From: Dipteronia dyeriana
Lineage: Eukaryota > Streptophyta > Magnoliopsida > Sapindales > Sapindaceae
Assembly (NCBI GenBank): GCA_032871835.1
Contig: CM065297.1
Coordinates: 31,443,598 to 31,507,597, forward strand
Reading direction: 5' to 3'
Length of the DNA stretch: 64,000 nt
A program made the translations under genes and the position numbers. The notes beneath the pieces are model-generated. The model searched no databases. It was not told where the DNA came from and worked only from the letters and a program-made list of their open reading frames with translations. The stretch's first letter is position 1. Each line of letters begins with the position of its first letter. Positions 34,762 to 45,913 of this stretch are shown one piece after another.

Positions 34762-36201
34762 TGTTGGGGTTTATGCCCACAAGATGTAATTTGTAAATGG
34801 ATTTATGAAATAAATAAAAAGAAAAGTTCAATTCATTCTTGTCATGTTATTTATTTTATAAACTTGTGCATATATTTAAACATCCAAGATTGCCAGATGT
34901 AATCTCGAACTGTGTATATGAGTGTCATATAAGGATGGATACAGTAAGAGACGTGCAATCTAAAGAGTCCATAGATAGCAAATAAAGTTGGGTACTTTAT
35001 TTGTGGTAAATCTATAGTTGCAGTCCATTCCGTAATGTACGATGATTCTATCTTGAATCATTCATATGAGATATGAATGATTATAGGACTGTGCCATGAT
35101 CTATATGAATCTCTCACCAATGTCCGTTTACCGATGAGATTCATGCATATCAACTAATGATGGCTATATGTGGGTGATCTTAATTCTGAGTGTTTTATCG
35201 ACTCCTTCAGGTTAAATCGTAGTCTTTGATATACCGTGGGTGAGGTCAGATGCATTTCCTGATCAATATACTCCGTATGTTGGGATTACGGTTTGGCTTG
35301 TGGCTGGGAAGGTTTGTACACAATAGTGGAATCCACTCCTTCTTGTGAGAAGTAGATGGTAGTTCCTTTAAGGGTTGATTCGAGGCTTGGACAATATGAG
35401 CGCTCTCCTAATTCCGTGAGGAAATAGGATTTATTGTTTATTATAGAATCAATGGTACTTAAAGGATATATGTAATTAGAGGGGTATAACGGACATTATG
35501 ACCCAGCTCTAATTATGAACTACTGTGGAGGATCACACCATATGTAATAGCTATATCGATGGACACCGAGTTGTATCGGTCTGTGTAAAAGCGTCTACAG
35601 TTGAGAGAGTGCAGCTTCGGGTTTTTAGTGGAATAACACCGGAGTTAATAATCATGGAATATTAATTAAAGAGTTTAATTAATGATTCTGAGGATTATTG
35701 GAGCTCAAAATACGGTGGGTCCATTAGGTCCCCTTGCTAGCCCGATCGATTTAGGTAACAAGGGTCACGGTTAATTAATTGGATTGTCCAATTAATTGTG
35801 TTACAAAAGTGACACGTATATATTCGGGAATTAATTGAATAATGAGATTATTTAATTAATGAATGTTAATAGTTAAATTAATTAAATAATTAGATTATTT
35901 AATTATATTGATAATTATGAATTATGAATTAACTATTAATTGGAGGGTGTTAGTTGATATATTGATTTAGGTGAAGATAAAAGAATATGATTATTTTATT
36001 TTTACTAAATCATTTATTTAAGTATTTAAATTTAAGTTTAAATTTAAAATACTTATTATCACTTTTAATATATTAGATATATTTGAAAAGGATAAATAAA
36101 ATATATATATCAACTAATAACACAAGAGATTCCATTGGATGTAAATTGGTGTGTACATAAAACGACAGTAAAAAGAAGAAGTTACAGATACTTAATACAT
36201 A

Positions 36202-36250
<49 letters not shown>

Positions 36251-36474
36251 AAACAAGTTTTTGGCGTGTAATAGAGCTATATATATATTTTTGAGAGTAG
36301 CAGTTATATATATATTGGTGTACCTGATAGTCTAAAAAAAACATGCAAAAAGATAAAATAAAAAATAAAAAAATTGCATCAGATCAGTTTTGGCGTATGT
36401 GAAAGAGAGATCAATAAAAGCAAAAGTTGTTTTTTTTTTATTTGGCATGCAATTGGCACAGTAACACGAAAAAG

Positions 36475-36520
<46 letters not shown>

Positions 36521-36884
36521 TCATTCTTTATGTGTTTTTGAAACACATAGAAGAAAGAGTTTATTTAATTCTCTCTACATCCTCCATTCAAGTTCCTGAG
36601 ATCGTGAAGCGCCCACACGCAATTACCAGTCCCGAGAGATAGCGAGGAAGATCGAGTGGTTCAGACAGAAGCATATCGAAAAGTGAAGGAGCCTCCAAAC
36701 GTTTGTAAGATTTTCTTCTTCTGATTTTTATTGATTACAATTTCCTGTATTTACATATTGTATGTATTAGTTCCGAAAAATAATTACGATACAAAGTTCA
36801 CTAGTCCCATATACATATATGATCTGTATAAAAAAAAAATTAAAACCTAGTTCCGTTGCGTGACCGGTGAACGGGGTTCCAACA
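34762..36884 (+). repeat. 5' LTR of family B element (2123 bp)
   Basis: Starts TGTTGGGGTTTATGCC and ends GGGGTTCCAACA. Homologous over its length to the solo LTR at 49558-53845. Contains TA microsatellites at about 36205-36247 and 36478-36518. Confidence 0.9.
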
Positions 36885-36886
36885 AT

Positions 36887-36898
36887 TGGTATCAGAGC
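36887..36898 (+). promoter_or_regulatory. Primer binding site, tRNA-Met type
   Basis: TGGTATCAGAGC, complementary to the 3' end of plant initiator tRNA-Met, two bases after the LTR. Confidence 0.9.
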
Positions 36899-37122
36899 CT
36901 GGTTTATTTTCGGAACAGTAAATTGTTTTCGATGCTCCTGTATGTATGAATTGTGTATGCACAATTTAAATTGATTGTATAATGTTTTTGTATGTATATT
37001 AATTTTTTTTAATTTACAAAAGCATGATTGATCGTTAATTATATGGTACTGTGGATTTAGGGTTTATGGGTTGTATTATTATTATTATTTGTTTATATTT
37101 TTTTTTTACTGTTATTGTATTG

Positions 37123-37125
<3 letters not shown>

Positions 37126-37182
<57 letters not shown>
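37126..37182. repeat. (TA)n microsatellite
   Basis: Perfect TA run in the internal region of the family B element; reading frames through it are artefacts. Confidence 0.95.
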
Positions 37183-37184
<2 letters not shown>

Positions 37185-38263
37185 ACCTATATTGAAGACC
37201 TTGAAAATTCGTGAAGATGGATTCATGGGATGAATCGGAGTGACCTGAAGAGATTGGAAGATATCTGAAGTTACTAGAAGACCAAGGAATGCCTTTGGAA
37301 ATTTTTGTAATTTTAGATTCCAATTTTTAGGTTAAATAATCCACAGTACTCAGACAATTTATGTATACTTTATATTATGTGATGATAAAAGTATTGTCAT
37401 GCATACATATGTCATTTAGATTAGATGTGCCTATACAAATATATTTGATATGTCATACATGCATCATAGCCTGATATTTTATGTATTTTTTTTATGTGAT
37501 TAAAATGGACAATATACATAATTGGCTATAAATAATGATATTAGTTTTTTTAATGGTTAGAAAATTTGGTAATTCTCATTAATATTAATCTAGTTATTAA
37601 AGAGTTTAATAAGTTAGATTAATAGAGTCATTTATTGTAATTAGGATTAATATGATTAATTACCTAATAATAAATGAACCGAATAAAGTGTTAGAATTTT
37701 AATAGTTAAAATTTGGTAAACACTAACAAAATAATCTAACCCTAGTAAATAGTTTACAAAGGCTTAAATTATTCACTAATAGATTAGATTATTAATTGTT
37801 AAAAATCATTAATAATTTATTGGTTAATTAGAATTTGGTTCTAATTAGTTAATGCGCTAGATAACCTGATTAAAGTTAGTCGTTTTATCATGTAGAGTCT
37901 AGGTGCATTAACAGTTAATAGAAAATCCTAATTTTAAAATAGTGAGTGGGAGAGGGATATATGACATATATATCCCGCGGTCTCCATCATTAGTTCAACA
38001 CCGTGAGATCCGAGTGGGGCCTCGTGACTGCTTTGCTTTCGTCCTTCCTAAGGAGGGTTTCCACAAAGGTCAATACCAAGGTTGACTTCCTAACGGATAA
38101 GATTTCTGAGGGTATTTCGGGATTGACCGACCCTAAGGCGGCAATTCTCGAGTTAAACTCGTGAGATCTGAAATGGTGGGTTACACTCACGAAGGTTTTG
38201 ATTAAGTTTGTTAATTAAAAACCTGACTGAATGAACGATGGTTGAATGATATGGAATAAGTTT

Positions 38264-38430
38264 CTTCTTCTGATTTTTGTTGATTACAATTTCCTATATT
38301 TATATATTGTATGTATTAGTTCCAAAAAATAATTACGATCCAAAGTTCACTGGTCCCATATACAGATATGATCTGTATAAAAAAAATTAAACCTAGTTCT
38401 GTTGCGTGACCGGTGAACGGGGTTCCAACA
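38264..38430 (+). repeat. Remnant of the 3' LTR of the family B element
   Basis: Matches about 36712-36884 of the 5' LTR, from TTTCTTCTTCTGATTTTT to GGGGTTCCAACA, with a few substitutions. The first roughly 1.95 kb of this LTR is missing. Confidence 0.88.
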
Positions 38431-39182
38431 CTGCACATGTAACAAATTCCAAATGGATCTTCTTCCATGTTCTCACACTCTCGCTACCGCAAGGTACATT
38501 ATACGTTTTAGTCTACGGTTAATATTACTGAAACGTGAATCTCATCAATTTTATTGTTTTTACAGGGACCGAAACATGGATTTCACATCACTGTGTGCGG
38601 ACTACTATAAGAGACAGACACTTATTGATGCGTACTCGGTTCCTATTATACTGGTTGGACATCCTTCCACTTGGATTATACCATCTGACATCGCTGAGAG
38701 GGTAGTTTTGAATCCAATCTCTAGGAAACAAGCAGGTTGCACGAGGGCAGGTCGACATATCTCGTCTTCGGAGAGGACAACTACACATAATTATAGAAGA
38801 TGTGGACAACCAGGGCATAATTCTAGGAGATGTTCTAACCCAGCTTTGATTAATAAAGGTTCGAGCAGAGTTGTTCCTAAGGAATACAGGTGCAAGTGTA
38901 GCATCTGTCATACAATTGACCACAACAGATAAACATGCCCTACCAGAGACTCCACCATGGAATGATTTGTAGCGTTATGATGATGACATTGTGATAATTT
39001 GTACTCGTATGACTTATTCATTAACTTAAATTCAATTTTATTTAAATAGGTTTTCCGATTTGTGTTATACTTGTGATTTATGATAGTTGAAAAGGAAACA
39101 AAAATTAAAATAAAATTTAATTACATTGTAAACATTTTTATACAAAAGAATTGGTACATATCAAAAGAATTACTACATAAAT

Positions 39183-42100
39183 CTAAATGGGCCGGATGTT
39201 AGAAAAAGTCTCAACTATCATCTTCTCCCGAATGATCTCCATATCGTCTTCCCACCAATTGAAATCCTTGTTGTCCGTCAGTAAGTACTCGATCAATCTC
39301 AACGTGTGGGGACCACAGTTACCCCTGCAGTTGGACATATTAACATGCGTTAATAAAACAATAGGTTTTTAATAACACAATTCTCAAAGTTAATGAAAAC
39401 AAAATGTCTTACAATTTCTTCTGCTAGGGGATACGTGTTTCGGACACCACACTGACTGAAAAGGGCATATTCTTCTTGGCAAAAGTCTCACGGGTAGCCG
39501 GTCGCGGAATATGAAGCCCGACCTGATGCAACATCAAGGGCAAAAACCAGCGTAAGGGGGCTATCTGCTGCTTCCGGATATTCATTGGGACATCCTGTCT
39601 CCAGTGGTTGGCTATGAACATCTTCACGGGGGTGAGATCGACGGTCACCAAGAGCCAATATTAGCGTTGAATGTTGCACGGTATCAAGACATGTAAACGT
39701 AAAATGAAGGTGTTAGGATGTACAAAGACATTTATATTAAAAATTGCAAACCAAGTAACACTTACCATGTCAACCTCGTGCCACGGATGAAATCCAATCG
39801 GGGCACCACCACTCACCGTCGTAAGGTCATCATCCTTCCACCAGGACCTCAACTCATTCCACCATGCCGTGGTGATCTCCCCGCGAGCATCACGAGGCAT
39901 CATTCTCCTGTATTGGTGCTCCAGATAAGACTGTACAAACATTTGATCGACAAAAAAATATTAATGTTTTACAAACTAATTTACAAGCATGCGTAATCAT
40001 TACTTTTTTAAATACTTACAAAAAACTGTGTATCCAATATGTTGACCATCTGGTTGTACACACTCGGGAATGCTCGCTGACGCTTTCGAAGAATATGGAG
40101 GTACACGTCCGTATGCTGGGAATATATACACGTAATAAAGTGTTAGGAGTGTTACATATCTAAAACAAACATAAAAATGAAAATTCTTGGTCGCGCGTAC
40201 CACGTCTTCCAATTCCATGAAATTGGTCTGCATCTGATGGAACCATGCATTAATTTCCGATTAGCTACACAATTATTTAATTGAACTGAAGAAAAATTGA
40301 CACATAAATGGAAAAAAAATTACTTACCGTTCCCCGTTTATGTTCTTCTTAAAGACTCGGTAAGCCTTCAACTGGTCACCATCCACCAGTCCATGGGGAT
40401 CAAAAATGTGATATAAAGGCTGAAGTATTACCTTCACCCTCTTTGGTTTACACGGATCTGTGTACGAGCTGAGCAACTGCCAACCGCGCTTCAGTACGTG
40501 TCTCTCCAGTCGAACTCCCTCCGCTGGGGTATGTTGCGATGGGAAGCTTCGTTCCCTCTACGGCTAGATTGATGAAGAGATAAAGGGGGATGGGGATGGG
40601 GAGCTTGCTGCTTGATCAAAAGAGGGCGGTCCTCGCTCGACCAATGGGGTAGGTGGAATGGGCAATTATTGCTCGATCAATAGGGAAGGTGGAGAGGACA
40701 GCTATCGCTCAATCGATTGAGGATGTAGAGGGGGCAGCTGTTGCTCGATCAATGGGGGAGGTAGAGGGGACATCTGTCACTTGATCGGTAGGAGGTCTAA
40801 CAGAACTATTGTACATATAGCAGGCCCTGTATCTTCGGTACGGTGGTGAGCCTCACTCTTTGGAACTTCCCCTTCGGTGTGTGGATCCTCCGAACGTTCA
40901 CCAGTCCTGTCTGTCCACCCGGTATACCCACATATTCTGTCTCCGGGAGTAAAGTCTGGATAAGGACCAGGTGGACTATCCCGATGTGTATGCGTTCTGA
41001 AGCCCTCTGATCAATACGAGCAACTCCAGATGTTGCTGCTGTCAATCCTCCTCGCTCTTTCGGACCATATCCAGTAACTCCTGGTGTTGCTGTTGTCGAT
41101 CATCCTCACTCTTCTGGAGGGCTTCACATAACTCGTTGAAATGATGTTCCTATGGGGCCTGAAATCATGTGAACATTGTTAGTACTAAAACAGTCAACAG
41201 GTCTTGTTAACAAAAATAAAACTATCATCTCAACTTACCTTCCCATCACGTTCAACGCCTGGATGGGAATCCCCTCTAGATGCACCAGGTCTTAGGGTGG
41301 TAAACCAAACCTTTCTATGCCGCACTCACCGAGGAGGCGGCTCAGATATGTCAGTGTTCATGGCACTAAATCCCATACCCGATGGGTTAGAACCCTCCGA
41401 CTCACTGCGCCTTCCACCTCCACCCTCCTTCTTGGAACCCTCTCCACTGCTTCTACCAGTGGTAGTTTGATTAGGGATAGTCTTAAGGTGAACCCTGTCC
41501 TCATCAACATAATGGATCCCCCCTCACTTAGGCCTACAAAGTACGGTGCCTCCGTCTCAGCTGCTGTGGGCATGATTTCCTTCCTCACAAACATCTGAAA
41601 TCTTAGTTAGAGGAATGTCATTGTAAACATAGTAAGTAATATAACGATTAACAAATAAAATAAATACCCTAGCACTGAAAATCTTGGCCAGCTTCTTCCC
41701 TCTAGGTTGTTTGGTCAACTCCCACTTCAACATGCGAGGAAAAAGCTCTGTAACCCTTCGGGTGTTGAAATCGATGCCCAGTTTAGGGATCACCTCAAAA
41801 ACAAATATCTGCATCAAATAAAAGTACAGTTAGAATCCAAAAAAAGTTAGGCAACAAAATATAAAGTACATGTTGTAATTCAAAATTCTTACCAAAAGGG
41901 CATGTGATAGACCGTAAATGTTATACCCCTCCACGGTATGTACAACAACACCCTCTAACTGATGGCATCTCTCCTCACGTCACTGGGGTAACGCATGCTT
42001 GAATGACAATATAGAATGCCTATAGACATAGGCACCCCACTGGAACACATCGAAGGCAGTGAGGTCCTCCACCAACCGAAACTGCCAAACTAGAATCTTG

Positions 42101-42645
42101 AATCTCTCATCCACCCCCATCAGTATCCAGTTCAACATGTAGATGAGGCACAGCTTCACAGCATCGTACGCCTCCTGAAACTCTTCGAGGGTAAGAAAAA
42201 CCCTCAAATGCTCCAACGATACCTCATCGGCTCCAGGAAAGTATCGTTGATATATGCTATTCTCCACTGCAGCATACACACTCGTGTACGGTATGACTTC
42301 GAAATGTAATCCGGTGATGAGGCAAAATTTCACCATCAAAAACCTCACCACATGGTTCCTTAACAATAACCGTATCTCATCTGTTGGCCCGTCATGGTCT
42401 AACTCCCGCAATAGCAGCCGATGGATAACATCACCCAAAAACTTCATCTCTCGGTGCATGGATATGAAATGCCCGAAACAAGACGCCACCAACCGACATC
42501 GATCCTCAACTGTAAAATCTTCAGGGACCCGGTTCAGTGCATCATCTATATGGGCGAGGGCTTTAAAATGGACATATCGAGTCAATTTTACCTTGCGTCA
42601 GTCTCCCTCTAGAGTCTTAAGGAAATCCTTCAACCTGGTCCTCAT
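39183..42645 (-). pseudogene. DUF1985/Ulp1-like gene carried by MULE 2, multi-exon
   Basis: Same plan as the gene at 21388-25006. The start is at 42645; here the preceding acceptor AG seen in copy 1 is AT, so the leader intron could not be spliced at that site. The DUF1985 region (42585-41980) is open for 201 codons with LLRELDHDGPTDEI and LKLCLIYMLNWILMG-type residues. After an intron (donor near 41892) comes FEVIPKLGIDFNTRRV. The Ulp1-like domain near 39450-39700 reads YWLLVTVDL where copy 1 has HHWLVVIVDL, so the catalytic His is Tyr. GNCGPHTL with the catalytic Cys is near 39317. The middle linker (40500-41100) is GC-richer, with degenerate repeats. Stops elsewhere confirm decay. Confidence 0.77.
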
Positions 42646-42679
42646 ATGCAATGTCACAGAAACAATACATAAGTAAGTT

Positions 42680-43640
42680 AGAAAAAACTCGGTTCTTTGA
42701 AAAATAATCTCGATTGTTTGAAAAATATTCTCGAATTTTAAATATATTTCTCGATCCTTTGAAAAATTTCTAGTTTCTATGAAAATTATTCTCGATCCTT
42801 TTAAAATATCTTGACCATTTGAAAAACATTCTCGATCGTTTGAAAAATATTCTCGATCGTTAGAAAAATATTCTCGATTGTATGAAACAATTTCTCGATC
42901 CTTTGATAAAATTCTTGATCCTTTGATAAAATTCTTGATCCTTTGAGAAAATATTCTCGATCCTTTGAGAAAATATTCTCGATCCTTTGAAAAATATTTT
43001 CGATCGTTTGAAAAATATTCTTGCTTGTTAGAAAAGTATTCTCGATCGTTTGAAACAATTTCTCGATCCTTTGATAAAATCCTCGATCCTTTGAAAATTT
43101 TCTCGATCCCTTGAAAAATTTTCTCGATCTTTTTAAAAAAATCTCGACCCTTTGAAAACATTCTCGATGGTTTGAAAAGTATTCTCGATCGTTTGAAATA
43201 ATTTCTCAATCCTTTGATAAAATTCTCGATCTTTTGAAAATTTTCTCGATCCTTTGAAACAATCCTTTAAAAAAATCTCAACCCTTTAAAAAACATTCTC
43301 GATCGTTAGAAAAATATTCTCGATCGTATGAAACAATTTTTCGGTCCATTGATAATGCTTTTGATCCTTTGAAAAATATTCTCGATCCTTTTACAAATTC
43401 TAGACTCTTTGAAAAACATTCTCGATCATTTGAAAAAAAATCTCGATCTCTGAAAAATATTCTCGATTCTTTGAAACAAATTCGACACATTGATAAAATT
43501 ATCAATCCTTTGAAAAATATTCTCGATAGTTTGAAAAATATTCTCGATCGTTTGAAAAATTTCCTCGACTCTTTCTAAAAAAACCTCGATCCTATTCCAA
43601 AAAACCTCGATTTCGCTTGAAAATTTCTCGATTTAATTTT
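42680..43640 (+). repeat. 3' subterminal array of MULE 2 (TTTGAAAAATATTCTCGATCG units)
   Basis: About 45 units spaced about 20-22 bp with the core TCTCGATC and the flank CTTTGA/GTTTGA; blocks of several units are themselves duplicated (for example 42840-43060 against 43140-43340). The orientation of CTCGAT is + as in the 5' array. Long reading frames on the - strand here simply translate the array into Ser-Arg-Ile/Asp-Arg-Glu repeats. Confidence 0.87.
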
Positions 43641-44052
43641 TTTTAAAAAAAATATTAATCCTCGATACCCAGAATTTCATTTTTCTCATCACATATTCAA
43701 CCTACTTTCAAACCCTAACATAAACTACAACCATTCTCAGACCTGTTTTTCAACCATAATCTAAAATTTCAATCAACAAAACACGAGTCTAACATGCAAT
43801 GACAATTTATCATCAGCAAATCGAGAAAAAAAAAAGCAAACTGAACTTAACTCTGTCAATCATAAGAAATCGAGTGTATTCCCGTTCCAGTTACTTCGCC
43901 GTCGATTAGCTTCCCGTCGGTTTCTTTCTCACTCTTGCTTTTCCCAGACTAAGAAAATGACAACTTTTTTTTTAATATTTCGGGGTACTTTCGTCTCTTT
44001 ACGTTAAATGGTGTCTTTTAAACCTACATAAGTAAAATCCCCCCTCCCCCCG

Positions 44053-44084
<32 letters not shown>
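44053..44084. repeat. Poly-C tract, about 32 C, near the right end of MULE 2
   Basis: A run of C with flanking C-rich bases (44039-44103). It lies between the conserved subterminal TTTAAACCTACATAAGTAAA and the terminal repeat and is absent at this position from copy 1. The exact length is unreliable in assemblies. Confidence 0.9.
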
Positions 44085-44530
44085 ACCCCCACCCCTACCC
44101 CCACCAAAAAAAATAGTGCCATTAATTTTTCAAACCCTTTCAAGGGGTGCAAATATTGTTGCTCTAAATAAAATATTTTAATCATGTATCATAACAAAAT
44201 ATAGTGGTGGCAATATTGGTCGGACCTAGGAGTGTTCAACCTGCCATCCTTGGCAGTGGCACGACGTGCTATGCCAAACAAGGCCCCCATGTGTGGCACA
44301 TGCAGGGTCGTAGTTCAGGGTCTAGCGTGCCGACCGAGCACGACCCTTGTTTAGGTAAATAAGTTTTCATTTGCATTTCCCTCATTTTTATGTAGGTTAG
44401 ATCTCTCTTCAATACTCTTATTTATCCGATGTGGAATGTGAGATTGAATACAACTATAGTTATAAATAATTACTATGGCCAAAATTAGGGAAGAATAATA
44501 TGTGAATGAGATTTAATGATATATATATAT

Positions 44531-44919
44531 AGTGGTTCTCTCATAAGGGATCCCTTGTTTTAATTTCGGTAATAATCAACGTGAAATCACATCCATTTTT
44601 ATGAATTTTGATCTGAATTTTTGTGTTGAAGATATGTTCAATGAAATCTACTTATAAATAAAATTTGAGAATTTTTCAAGCACTAAAACTATTTTTCTTG
44701 AATTTTCCTATATTTCACCCTTTTTTCGATGTCTATATATTTAACAGAATCGGGATAAATAGTTATGTTGCTTGAAAAACTCTTAAATTTTATTCATCGG
44801 CAGATTTCATTGAACATATCATCCAAACAAAAATTCAAATCAAAATACATAAAAATGGATGTGATTTCATTGTGGTCTTTACGAAATTAAAATAAGGGAT
44901 CCCTTATAAGAGAACCACT
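44531..44919. mobile_element. Foldback-type MITE with long inverted repeats (389 bp)
   Basis: Ends AGTGGTTCTCTCATAAGGGA and, reverse-complemented, AGTGGTTCTCTTATAAGGGA. The inverted similarity continues inward for about 170 bp on each side (TTTTAATTTCGTAA, GAAATCACATCCATTTTTAT, GATATGTTCAATGAAATCT, AAATTTAAGAG-type blocks), leaving a short loop near 44725. The left flank is a TA run, so the target duplication cannot be read. Confidence 0.88.
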
Positions 44920-45005
44920 AATATTACATAATCTCAATAGATGGCTTATTCGAATTTTTTTAATAAAACTATTATTTTATTTTAATAGACCTCCCAACTC
45001 TCTCA

Positions 45006-45460
45006 CACTATGTTTGGATTGGTGGAATATGAGAGAAAGGAAAAAAAGGTAAATGAGGAAAGGAAAGGAAGGAAAAGAAAGTGTTTATAACGATTGTTAT
45101 TTGGATGATTATAAATATAAAAGAAAGGAAAAGAGATCAATCTTATTTGGTGGGGAGAAATAAATGAATTCGTTTTATTTTATTTACGAAAATATCATTC
45201 TTTCAACAATATGAATACCCAATATTAATAGGGTTAACTTTGGGATATTGAAAAAAACATTAATTCTGGATTCCTTTCCCACTTTTTCTTTCTAAATTTG
45301 GGTAGAAACCAAATGGGGTGAAATAAGAAGAAATCACTTCCCCATATTCCTTCCATTTCCTTTCCTTTCTCTCTCAATTAACAATCCAAACAAGATATTA
45401 GAAATTCATACAAATCCTTTTCTTTCATTTCTCTCCTATTCCATCAAACCAAACATAGTG
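45006..45460. mobile_element. Small element with CACTATGTTTGG termini and TCA duplication
   Basis: The left CACTATGTTTGGATTGGTGG and the reverse-complemented right CACTATGTTTGGTTTGATGG are followed by similar GAATA(T/G)GAGAGAAA(G/T)GAAA. The 3 bp TCA flanks both sides (45003-45005 and 45461-45463). CACTA termini with a 3 bp duplication would fit the CACTA superfamily, but a PIF/Harbinger MITE also gives 3 bp, so the superfamily is open. 455 bp, no coding capacity. Confidence 0.75.
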
Positions 45461-45463
45461 TCA

Positions 45464-45913
45464 TTTTTTTCCATATTTAAAAAAAAAAAACTCAAGAGAA
45501 TATCATTATGTTATACCAATGAATATAAATGGAAATTCACTCCTACATCGGATAAATAAGAGAAATGAAAAGAGGTATATCCTATATAAAAATGAGGAAA
45601 AAACAAAGGAAATCGTAGTTAATTGGACAAGGGTTATGGGTCACAACCCAAATACTCTATGATATCCATACTCTATGATGTCATTTTTAATAAAGTTAAT
45701 TTTCTTAATAAAAAAAAAGTGGCCCGGCCCATTTGGGCCCCCTAAGTCGGCCTACGTGCCTATCCGGGATGGGCTGACCTATTTTGCTACCATTAACAAA
45801 GCATAATAGCATCCAAAATTTACTCAATATTTATCTTACAAGACAAAATAAATTGGTCCTATATAAATTAAACCTTACATTTAGATGCATTTTCATATTA
45901 AAATCAAAGACCT
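45464..45913. other. Remainder of the hAT-type element and short spacer before copia
   Basis: No coding signal. It contains the GC-rich subterminal block (45720-45780) of the hAT-type element. The copia target duplication GACCT is at 45909-45913. Confidence 0.5.

Larger units (their letters stand above)
34762..38430 (+). mobile_element. Non-autonomous LTR element (family B) with truncated 3' LTR, inside MULE 2
   Basis: Begins TGTTGGGG and ends TTCCAACA, flanked by the 5 bp duplication CTGCA (34757-34761 and 38431-38435). A tRNA-Met type primer binding site TGGTATCAGAGC follows the first LTR by two bases (36887-36898). The internal region (36899-38260) has no gag or pol and contains TA microsatellites and a short GC-richer stretch (37960-38200). 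The last 170 bp repeat the end of the first LTR, so the 5' part of the second LTR and the preceding internal sequence were deleted after insertion. Confidence 0.88.
32571..38965 (+). pseudogene. MuDR-type transposase of MULE 2, interrupted by an LTR element
   Basis: Starts at ATG 32571 after TTTTCACAG. It shows the same order as copy 1: the N-terminal region with the same early TGA after SYNGR, KKDLQRLVRHFAM near 33440-33480, then a long open stretch (33949-34605) with VDGTHLKGRF, SDRHACIETG and NAAECINS giving Asp, Asp and Glu. The SWIM finger is split by the insertion at 34762-38430: the residues before the cut (DLARKTC) and after it (CNKFQMD..PCSHTLATA) join in copy 1. After the insert come the zinc knuckles; the first reads YRRCGQPGHNSRRC, with the first Cys changed to Tyr. 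Other breaks: a deletion near 33265, and stops near 33343 and 33774. Confidence 0.87.
31557..44137 (+). mobile_element. MULE copy 2 (Kaonashi-type), carrying an LTR insertion
   Basis: The ends are GTGGAAATTATGAGACATGTCAC and, reverse-complemented from the right, GGGTTTGAAAAATTAATGGCAC. The 9 bp duplication TTTCAAGGG flanks it exactly at 31548-31556 and 44138-44146, which is the MULE hallmark and sets the boundaries. Without the 3.67 kb LTR element it would be about 8.9 kb, close to copy 1 (8.8 kb). Internal order is the same as in copy 1: array, transposase (+), convergent Ulp1-like gene (-), array. A 32-C tract lies near the right end. Confidence 0.9.
44202..45795. mobile_element. hAT-type element with nested insertions
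   Basis: The left end TAGTGGTGGCAATATTGG and the reverse-complemented right end TAATGGTAGCAAAATAGG are alike at most positions. Flanks ACAAAATA (44194-44201) and ACAAAGCA (45796-45803) agree at six of eight bases. GC-rich GGCCCGGCCCATTTGGGCC and related motifs lie near the ends, as in a widespread plant hAT MITE type. The interior holds two other small elements and AT-rich sequence, and no transposase. Confidence 0.65.

Noticed and set aside
42598..43209. A 203-codon reading frame on the - strand rich in SRI/DRE repeats
   Set aside because: It is a translation of the MULE 2 subterminal array; periodicity is that of the DNA repeat and no protein family fits.
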